Assembly: GCA_029932835.1 (NCBI GenBank)
Contig: JAOZPI010000056.1
Span: 1-5,505, forward strand
Direction of reading: 5' to 3'
DNA length: 5,505 nucleotides
DNA from: an archaeon
Lineage (GTDB): Archaea > Altiarchaeota > Altiarchaeia > JAFGQM01
Shown here: positions 1 through 4,833 of the stretch, piece after piece
How the letters are laid out: each line of letters opens with the position of its first letter
How positions within the stretch are numbered: position 1 is the first letter of the stretch
Program-made: the position numbers and the translations under genes
The notes under the pieces: model-generated
The model's database searches: none
Seen by the model: the letters and a program-made list of their open reading frames with translations, nothing else
What the model was told of the DNA's origin: nothing

Positions 1-2
1 CA

Positions 3-1187
3 AACTATGATATCTATGTGAGCGGAGGTTCTGGAAATACCGGGGATAACAATACATGCAGTACAGCTTACAATTACGATGATATTGGGACAACGGGTTG
101 TACTTATTATTGTGCATTAACTTGTATAGACGATGACGGTGATGGTTATGGGGTTTGTCCAAATTGCAATATTACAAATGGTTGTGCCTATGATGGAAAT
201 GACTGTGATGATAATGATGCTTCAGTAAATCCCGGGGCGACAGAGGAGTGTGCTAATGGCGTTGATGATGATTGCGATGGTTTAATTGATGGTATTGATC
301 CAGATTGTACAGCATCTGCGTCATTATACCTCTCTCCAGAAACAAAGACAGTGGTAAACGGAAAGACCGTCAATATGAGTGTTAATATTTCGGGAACAGG
401 ACTAATCGGGGCGAGTTTTAATATGACATTTGATCCATCCATTCTTCAAGCAGTAACAATATATGAAGGTTCATTTATGAGGCAGTGTGCGAATACAACT
501 TTCAACAACCCCCCCTATGAAATAAACAACATAGATGGTGCAATAACCCTCCAAGATTTATGTATAATGGGCCAGAGTCTCTCTGGCGAAGGCGAATTTG
601 CAGTGTTCGAATTCAGGGCGGTAAGTAGCGGAGCGACCGGTTTGAATCTAAACGATGCATATGTCTTTGATGCAAACGGCGATCCCATAGCAGGGACTTC
701 AGTTGATAACGGAACGGTAACAGTGACACCCAACCTCCCACCTGTTGCAAACATGACATATTACACCGCGTCTGGTCAACTTGTCTATACAGACCAAATT
801 GTTCATTTCAACGCCTCAAACTCCTACGCTCCCACTGGTAATATTGTGGCATGGGACTGGACACTTGGAGATGGAAGCGCTGAGAGTGGTGAGATTATAA
901 ATCACAGCTACAGCACCTGTGACATGACTGGTTACAAGGTAGAGCTGACAGTTACCAACGATTTGGGTGAGCAGGATGCAGATAACGAGAGAGTTGTAGT
1001 ATACCTTGCTGGGGATGTGACTCATGACGGCAAAGTAGATATTTTTGACCTCGCTAAGTTCGTTACTTCGTGGGGTTCATGTGAAGGGCAGCCGAGATAC
1101 AACCCAGATGCAAACTTCAATGACGACACCTGCGTGGATGTGCTTGATTTTGCAAAACTTGTTGCAGACTGGGGGGAGAACTGCTAA
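3..1187 (+). CDS. Secreted MopE-like/cohesin/PKD/dockerin surface protein (5' partial)
   Basis: The frame is open to the left edge, so the gene starts upstream; GTG at 18 is only an internal valine codon. 394 residues are visible (residue 1 at nt 3). Order: a Cys-rich segment ending in a MopE-type metal-binding motif (about residues 41-102; DDDGDGYG, NDCDDNDASVNPGA, VDDDCDG); a cohesin (about 106-243; GASFNMTFDPSIL, QDLC); a PKD domain (about 245-333; WDWTLGDG); and a C-terminal dockerin (about 337-394) with two calcium-loop repeats, each followed by an F-A-K helix. Seventeen cysteines are visible, eleven of them before the cohesin, which fits an extracellular protein. No membrane anchor or sorting signal follows the dockerin, so attachment to a cohesin partner is the likely way it is held at the surface; the next gene encodes one. 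It holds both a cohesin and a dockerin and could act as an adaptor. Whether an enzyme or binding domain lies upstream is unknown. Domain calls are confident; the cellular role is inferred. Confidence 0.9.
   Translation, partial: NYDIYVSGGSGNTGDNNTCSTAYNYDDIGTTGCTYYCALTCIDDDGDGYGVCPNCNITNGCAYDGNDCDDNDASVNPGATEECANGVDDDCDGLIDGIDPDCTASASLYLSPETKTVVNGKTVNMSVNISGTGLIGASFNMTFDPSILQAVTIYEGSFMRQCANTTFNNPPYEINNIDGAITLQDLCIMGQSLSGEGEFAVFEFRAVSSGATGLNLNDAYVFDANGDPIAGTSVDNGTVTVTPNLPPVANMTYYTASGQLVYTDQIVHFNASNSYAPTGNIVAWDWTLGDGSAESGEIINHSYSTCDMTGYKVELTVTNDLGEQDADNERVVVYLAGDVTHDGKVDIFDLAKFVTSWGSCEGQPRYNPDANFNDDTCVDVLDFAKLVADWGENC
1011..1184 (+). repeat. Duplicated dockerin calcium-binding repeats
   Basis: The last 58 codons of the first gene encode two related segments. 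The first reads DVTHDGKVDIFDLAKFVTSWG. The second reads NFNDDTCVDVLDFAKLVADWG. Acidic or polar residues fall at loop positions 1, 3, 5, 9 and 12 in both, as in dockerin F-hand calcium loops, and each is followed by a similar short helix ending in W-G. The linker YNPDA resembles linkers I associate with archaeal dockerins. Unusually, one Cys lies in the linker region, one inside the second loop and one is the last residue of the protein; two of them could form a clamp joining the ends of the module. Confidence 0.85.
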
Positions 1188-1218
1188 GAGAATAAGGTTT
1201 TCAGAAAAAAAGATTAGC

Positions 1219-2097
1219 ATGAAAAAAATAGCATTAATAATAGCCATAAGCGTGCTACTACAGATAGCGTGTGCCCAAGACATAGGTATTGGTTCGTATA
1301 CTCAATCGGAGGGGGAACTCAAGGTTAATGTGGAGATTAACGCAACTAATGCCCTCGGGGCATCTTTTGATCTAATTTTTGATGAGGATATACTAAAAGC
1401 GATGGGGGTTGAGGAAGGTGCTTTTATGAAAAAATGCAAGAGCTCAACATTTGATATAAGAAATCCTATCATAAGTGCCGGAAAGATTGAATTTCAGGAT
1501 TTATGTTTTGGGGAAACCATGAGTGGAAAAGGAACGATAGCAATAATAACATTTAGAGTAAAGTCCGCGGGTGAAAGCGATCTTGTTCTTCAGAATGCGC
1601 ATATTTTTGATAAAAATGGCAACCCGATGAAGAATATTAGGGTTACAAACGGAAGGATTGCACTTAGTTCTATCACCAGCGGAACAGATTACCAACGGAG
1701 CAGCGAATCCGCCAGTACGAGTAATAATAGTGAAAAAACTCCGACCTTTGATGTGTTTGTCTCTTCCAACCATCCATCCGAGGGCGAAAAAGTCGCAGTA
1801 ACGGTGTTTTCAGATGGAGATGTACTAAGCGGAGTGCTGGTGATTTATAACGGGAGTACATACTACACAGACGCGGATGGCACGGTGGAACTTGTGGCTG
1901 TAGGCGGCGAGAATTCCATTCTAATAAAAAAAGAGGGGTATGAGGACAAGGAGGTCCCTCTTGATGTTTCTTCTCAGTCCTCTGCAGCAAGTTCTACAGA
2001 TACTCTCGTGATTTTTATAGTACCTGTATCACTTGTAATACTCATATCACTAGTAATAATCATAGCGTACAAAAAATTCAAATCTGCTTCGTTTTGA
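1219..2097 (+). CDS. Membrane-anchored cohesin-domain surface protein
   Basis: 292 residues from the ATG at 1219, chosen because it opens a clear signal peptide (MKKIALIIAISVLLQIACA, predicted cut after A19); codons farther upstream overlap the preceding gene and look like noise. Domains: cohesin (about 21-150; GASFDLIFDEDIL, FQDLC, MSGKGT), a Ser/Thr/Asn-rich linker (150-175), an Ig-like domain of the carboxypeptidase-regulatory type (about 176-250; DGDVLSGVLVIYNGS, DADGTVEL, KKEGYEDKEV), a Ser-rich stalk (251-260) and a C-terminal membrane helix (about 261-284) followed by K-K-F-K. It should sit with both domains outside and a short cytoplasmic tail. It begins 31 nt after the preceding stop with no TATA box seen between, so the two are probably cotranscribed. 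The cohesin strongly resembles that of the upstream protein, including a Cys pair (C73, C96). Likely role: surface receptor for dockerin proteins, first candidate being its neighbour. Binding is inferred. No strong Shine-Dalgarno site is seen. Confidence 0.9.
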   Translation: MKKIALIIAISVLLQIACAQDIGIGSYTQSEGELKVNVEINATNALGASFDLIFDEDILKAMGVEEGAFMKKCKSSTFDIRNPIISAGKIEFQDLCFGETMSGKGTIAIITFRVKSAGESDLVLQNAHIFDKNGNPMKNIRVTNGRIALSSITSGTDYQRSSESASTSNNSEKTPTFDVFVSSNHPSEGEKVAVTVFSDGDVLSGVLVIYNGSTYYTDADGTVELVAVGGENSILIKKEGYEDKEVPLDVSSQSSAASSTDTLVIFIVPVSLVILISLVIIIAYKKFKSASF

Positions 2098-2109
2098 AAA
2101 CTGGGCAGT

Positions 2110-2113
2110 GGAG
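2110..2113 (+). promoter_or_regulatory. Ribosome-binding site GGAG for the GNAT gene
   Basis: GGAG lies 6 nt ahead of the ATG at 2120. This favours the ATG over the in-frame GTG at 2108, which would contain part of the site within its own coding sequence. Confidence 0.6.
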
Positions 2114-2119
2114 ACATGC

Positions 2120-2584
2120 ATGAGAGGAGTGAGAATACGGCCATTTGAGGAGGCGGATGCCAGCGTAGTTGCGGAACTCAGCAATAAAAACGCGGAGTCG
2201 TTTCAATATAGCAGGGTATCTCCGGAATTCTTGGTTTCTATGGTCGGGTCTGGGTATCAGATGTTTGTGGCAGAGAAGGACGGCTCTGTGGTGGCCTTTT
2301 GTGGGGTCAATTACCGCAACAATCCCCCGGAGATAGGGCCAATCTGCGTGTCGTCAGGGCTGCGGAGGCGTGGCATAGGAAGGAGTATGTTCAGGGTGGT
2401 CTTGGATTTTTTAACCAAAAAGCAGAAATGTGTGGAGGTTATTATCAAGGTAAAAGCCTCTAACACCACTGGGCAGGCCTTTTTCCGCTCACTTGGGTTT
2501 TTACCCATTGGGGATCTTAAAATCAACGGGGAAAAGGCGTATATAATGGCTTATAATCCTCCCTGCGGAGAGGGGAGGCCCTAG
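2120..2584 (+). CDS. GNAT-family N-acetyltransferase
   Basis: 154 residues from the ATG at 2120. The fold is recognised from motif A (EIGPICVSSGLRRRGIG, about 71-87), where R82-x-x-G85-x-G87 is the acetyl-CoA pyrophosphate-binding loop, and from the C-terminal NTTGQAFFRSLGF segment (about 115-127), which matches the N-x-x-A-x-x-F-x-x-L-G-F signature of motif B. The N-terminal RIRPFEEAD is the usual first strand and helix. Members transfer an acetyl group from acetyl-CoA to an amine; nothing visible identifies the substrate (protein N-terminus, small molecule or other). It starts 22 nt after the cohesin gene and ends 9 nt before hisI, so it may be read with either. Tight spacing and similar composition tie it more closely to hisI. 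It is cytoplasmic, with no signal or membrane segment. Confidence 0.88.
   Translation: MRGVRIRPFEEADASVVAELSNKNAESFQYSRVSPEFLVSMVGSGYQMFVAEKDGSVVAFCGVNYRNNPPEIGPICVSSGLRRRGIGRSMFRVVLDFLTKKQKCVEVIIKVKASNTTGQAFFRSLGFLPIGDLKINGEKAYIMAYNPPCGEGRP
2558..2578 (+). other. Small inverted repeat at the GNAT-hisI junction
   Basis: CCTCCC at 2558-2563 can pair with GGGAGG at 2573-2578 around a 9-nt loop. It lies in the last codons of the GNAT gene, just ahead of the hisI ribosome-binding site. It is too short and lacks a following T-tract, so I do not call it a terminator. It could affect hisI translation or be chance. Confidence 0.3.
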
Positions 2585-2587
2585 GAG
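2584..2587 (+). promoter_or_regulatory. Ribosome-binding site GGAG for hisI
   Basis: GGAG begins on the last base of the GNAT stop codon and is 6 nt from the hisI ATG at 2594. The arrangement suggests translation from the same message as the GNAT gene. Confidence 0.6.
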
Positions 2588-2593
2588 AGAAAA

Positions 2594-3022
2594 ATGGAGA
2601 CTGCATTTCGTTGGCGAGATCTCAAAAAGAGAAGAATAAGTGGACATAACCTGATCGTGGCAATAGCCCAAGACAAGGGCGGAAAGGTCCTGATGACAGC
2701 ATTTCAAAACAGGGAGGCATTTGAGAAAACTATTGAGACCTCATATCTGCACCTCTACTCCCTAAGCCGCAGAGCCCTGTGGAAGAAGGGCGAGAAGTCC
2801 GGAAACACAATGAAGGTCTTGAGGGTGCTGGTGGATTGCGACGCAGACGCGCTTTTGTATATCGTAGATGCAGCCGGGGGCGCGTGCCACATGGGCTATG
2901 ACACCTGCTTTTACAGAACCATCAGCGGTCGTATCGTTGGTAAAAAGGTCTTTGATCCGAAGGAGGTCTATGGGCACCATGGGGATAAAAACTCTAGATC
3001 TACTTCTCCGAACTCCCCTTGA
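2594..3022 (+). CDS. hisI: Phosphoribosyl-AMP cyclohydrolase
   Basis: 142 residues. HisI opens the adenine ring of phosphoribosyl-AMP (third step of histidine synthesis), giving ProFAR, in the cytoplasm. Family signatures are complete: LMTAFQNREAFEKTIET (about 33-49), YSLSRRALWKKGEKSGN (55-71), V-DCDADALL (80-88) and GGACHMGYDTCFYR (95-108). Aspartates 81, 83 and 85 match the metal-binding DxDxD triad. Cysteines 82, 98 and 105 have the same 16- and 7-residue spacing as the zinc ligands I recall for the Methanothermobacter enzyme. It is stand-alone, without the HisE domain found in many bacteria, as is common in archaea. No other his gene is nearby. The last ~15 residues (after VYGHHG) are polar, look unlike the family core and are encoded across the convergent overlap with the protease gene. 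Function is secure; the tail is the odd part. Confidence 0.96.
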   Translation: METAFRWRDLKKRRISGHNLIVAIAQDKGGKVLMTAFQNREAFEKTIETSYLHLYSLSRRALWKKGEKSGNTMKVLRVLVDCDADALLYIVDAAGGACHMGYDTCFYRTISGRIVGKKVFDPKEVYGHHGDKNSRSTSPNSP

Positions 3023-4124
3023 CGAGTGTCCTCATGGCTCTCTGCAGGTTCTCCAGAGTAAGTATCCCATGAATGCGATTGAACCTATCAACCACAACCG
3101 CATAGCCGTTTTTGTATATCTCTTCCAATATCTCTGCCGTCTTCCCCCTATTGGAGCCAACCAATAGTTTTGGGAATCTCTTCTCCATTATATCCCTCAC
3201 CCTTCCATTTGCCTTGCTCCCCTTCCCTTCGCCCTGAATAGTCCTGCCTCCTATCCTCACTACTCCCAAGACTCGTCCGTCCCTCTCCAGAACAGGATAC
3301 ACAACCTGCGGAGGGGCGTCTATCTCACCTATCTCCTCCAGCTCCAGCTTTGGCGAGAGCGCCACAAAATTCGTGGTGGTTATCCCCCCCACATCCACTT
3401 GCCTGAACGCCTCTACTATCTCCGCCATCTTCAGCTCCGACAGCCCTGCCACGAATAGAAATATCCCAATTGCCACCAGCCACCAGCTTCCGGAAAGCAG
3501 TGAAAGGCTCATAAACACCATAAGGAAAACCTGCCCGATACCCACAGCGAGCCTAGTGGCCTTCATATAATCTGTTATCATGCCGAGCATAGATCTAAGC
3601 ACCCTCCCCCCATCCATCGGAAATATCGGAAGAAAGAGGTTAAAGCCACCGAGCACGAGATTGATATACATGACCATGACCACCAGATTCCCAACTGATG
3701 GAGCAAAAAGAGCGTTGCCAGAGGCTATTGCATCGTACACATTGTCAAACCCAGTGAGTGTGCTCATGACCAGCAGGAGGGCGCCTCCAACTACAAAATT
3801 TGAAAGAGGACCTGCGATACTGATCTTAAACTCCTTTATCGGATCCCTGATCTCCCCCATCCCAGCTATTCCCCCTATCGGTGTCAGGATAATTCGCTTG
3901 ACTCTTATGCCATTTCTTATAGCTACCAACGAGTGGACCAGTTCATGCATCAGCACAGAGCCAAACAGGAGCACAAAGAAGGCTCCAGAGAACAGGATAG
4001 CGGAGAGATCGCCACCCATCTGGGAAGAGGCGGAAAAGATCAGAATAGGCAACAAGAGTATAAAGGTGATATGCAATCCAACCTCTATCCCCCGAACCCT
4101 TAGAATACTATAAGAACTTTTCAT
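3000..4124 (-). CDS. Site-2-type M50 intramembrane metalloprotease with CBS-like C-terminal region
   Basis: 374 residues from the ATG at 4124; an in-frame TTG at 4145 would overlap the upstream gene and is less likely. The M50 zinc protease core is plain: HELVH (60-64) gives two His ligands and the catalytic Glu, GGIAGM (84-89), IAGPLSN (103-109), and FPMDGGR (168-174) supplies the third zinc ligand D171. Hydrophobic segments lie at about 17-33, 41-58, 103-122, 143-167 and 193-228. After about residue 245 comes a soluble region: a degenerate first CBS-like unit (YPVLERDGRVLGVV, 276-289) and a better second one (about 308-363; GYAVVVDRFNRIHGILTLENL). CBS pairs in this family are thought to sense nucleotides and gate activity. 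The enzyme cuts membrane-embedded helices, often to release regulators or clear remnants of signal peptides; its substrate here is unknown. It lies 4 nt downstream of a secreted-protein gene. Confidence 0.94.
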   Translation of the reverse strand: MKSSYSILRVRGIEVGLHITFILLLPILIFSASSQMGGDLSAILFSGAFFVLLFGSVLMHELVHSLVAIRNGIRVKRIILTPIGGIAGMGEIRDPIKEFKISIAGPLSNFVVGGALLLVMSTLTGFDNVYDAIASGNALFAPSVGNLVVMVMYINLVLGGFNLFLPIFPMDGGRVLRSMLGMITDYMKATRLAVGIGQVFLMVFMSLSLLSGSWWLVAIGIFLFVAGLSELKMAEIVEAFRQVDVGGITTTNFVALSPKLELEEIGEIDAPPQVVYPVLERDGRVLGVVRIGGRTIQGEGKGSKANGRVRDIMEKRFPKLLVGSNRGKTAEILEEIYKNGYAVVVDRFNRIHGILTLENLQRAMRTLVKGSSEK

Positions 4125-4126
4125 AG

Positions 4127-4132
4127 CCTCAC
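4127..4132 (-). promoter_or_regulatory. Ribosome-binding site GTGAGG overlapping the upstream stop codon
   Basis: On the minus strand GTGAGG, containing the TGA stop of the preceding gene, lies 2 nt before the ATG at 4124. It supports this start and suggests translational coupling of the two genes. The spacing is short for a GAGG pairing but fits pairing through the GTGA part. Confidence 0.55.
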
Positions 4133-4755
4133 GAAAACAGACCAATCAGGATCCGCACAACCTCCCCTATCTCCTCCTTCGCCTCCTCTGCCCTTTCCTC
4201 TCCTGTGATCACCTCCAGCACGCTGACCTCCCCACTCTCTTCCGTTCTCTCTTCCGCCTTCCCTGTTTCATTTCCAGGCTCTTCCTCCGTTTCGTTCTCC
4301 TCTGCGCTCTCATTGCTTCCCTCCTCTGGCAGGGAATAGGTCACATTCTGCAGGGGATTCTCGCTCACATTCACTACCATTGGACTACTCGTGCCGATAC
4401 TGATCAAATACTGTCCGGCATAGCTCGGGGTAAAGGAATAAAGGCCCTTTTTATTTGTGGTAACTTGATTCCAATCATCCCCGGTTGGGTTCAGATCCTT
4501 ATCATATCCCTTGATATTGAGTTTTAATCCAGGCGCTGGGCTCCACCAGTGTTGGTTGTTCTTCCAGTGCTCTACACTACAGTTTATAGTTATCTCATCC
4601 CCCACTTTTAGCCCTATTGCGGAGGGTTGTATTTTGCAGCCCAGCCTTTCTTCTGGCGTTAGCTCAATGGGAGTGCACGTTGGGCTCCCACTAATATAGC
4701 TAATTAAACTCAATACTACAAGCCCAACTACGGCTATAAACTTAAAGCCTCTCAT
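4129..4755 (-). CDS. Secreted acidic protein with Ig-like domain, function unknown
   Basis: 208 residues; I do not recognise a named family. It opens with a signal peptide or N-terminal anchor (MRGFKFIAVVGLVVLSLISY, probable cut near residue 23). Next is a likely Ig-like beta domain (about 42-131), including KVGDEITINCSV, GLKLNIKGYD and LYSFTPSYAGQYLISI, the last typical of extracellular beta-sandwich domains. It has three Cys (27, 40, 59). The tail (about 143-198) is strongly Glu-rich and ends in the hydrophobic VVRILIGLFS. Six N-glycosylation sequons are present (N58, 129, 137, 148, 154, 162), three of them in the Glu-rich tail. It should be extracellular and perhaps held by an uncut N-terminal helix; no clear C-terminal membrane helix is seen. 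It is first in an operon with the M50 protease, which starts 4 nt after its stop, so it could be a substrate, inhibitor or partner. That link is inference. Confidence 0.82.
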   Translation of the reverse strand: MRGFKFIAVVGLVVLSLISYISGSPTCTPIELTPEERLGCKIQPSAIGLKVGDEITINCSVEHWKNNQHWWSPAPGLKLNIKGYDKDLNPTGDDWNQVTTNKKGLYSFTPSYAGQYLISIGTSSPMVVNVSENPLQNVTYSLPEEGSNESAEENETEEEPGNETGKAEERTEESGEVSVLEVITGEERAEEAKEEIGEVVRILIGLFS

Positions 4756-4780
4756 TTTTACCCACTATTGGAGGGAAAAG

Positions 4781-4790
4781 ATATAAAAAT
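4781..4790 (-). promoter_or_regulatory. TATA-box promoter of the secreted-protein/protease operon
   Basis: On the minus strand the sequence reads ATTTTTATAT, with TTATAT beginning 31 nt upstream of the A of the ATG at 4755. In archaea transcription starts about 25-27 nt downstream of the box centre, which would place the start at or within a few bases of the ATG. The message is therefore probably leaderless, matching the lack of a good Shine-Dalgarno site there. Confidence 0.6.
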
Positions 4791-4800
4791 CCATAAAAAC

Positions 4801-4812
4801 AATTATATTTAA
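4801..4812 (+). promoter_or_regulatory. TATA-box promoter of pheA
   Basis: AATTATATTTAA, with TTATAT at 4803-4808 beginning exactly 31 nt before the A of the pheA ATG. The predicted start of transcription falls at or next to the ATG, so a leaderless message is likely. No Shine-Dalgarno site precedes the ATG, and a TAA at 4825-4827 in the same frame rules out a start farther upstream. Confidence 0.62.
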
Positions 4813-4833
4813 CCTCTCATCTAATAAATAGAT

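Noticed and set aside
18..20. GTG at 18 as the true start of the first gene
   Set aside because: The frame is open to the left edge, no signal peptide follows although the domains are extracellular, and no ribosome-binding site is seen.
1045..1218. Upstream extension of the second cohesin gene to an earlier start at 1045
   Set aside because: It would overlap the dockerin-coding end of the first gene in another frame and put 58 unrelated residues ahead of a clear signal peptide starting at 1219.
1258..1275. Lipoprotein cysteine in the signal peptide of the second cohesin protein
   Set aside because: The residues before C18 are Q-I-A, which do not fit a lipobox, and A-C-A gives a normal signal peptidase site; the protein also has its own C-terminal membrane helix.
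1..2097. A cellulosome or other polysaccharide-degrading operon
   Set aside because: No glycoside hydrolase, carbohydrate-binding module or esterase can be seen; cohesins and dockerins in archaea occur without such enzymes.
2108..2119. GTG start at 2108 for the GNAT gene
   Set aside because: The ATG at 2120 has GGAG 6 nt upstream and begins right at the usual first strand of the fold; the extra four residues have no support.
3580..4113. Long + strand open frame of 177 codons opposite the protease gene
   Set aside because: It is the antisense shadow of the M50 gene, whose motifs are unmistakable; the shadow protein shows no domain and is Pro/Ile/Ser-rich as expected of antisense to hydrophobic codons.
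4122..4145. TTG start at 4145 for the M50 protease
   Set aside because: It adds seven residues that overlap the upstream gene, while the ATG at 4124 has a GTGAGG site directly before it.
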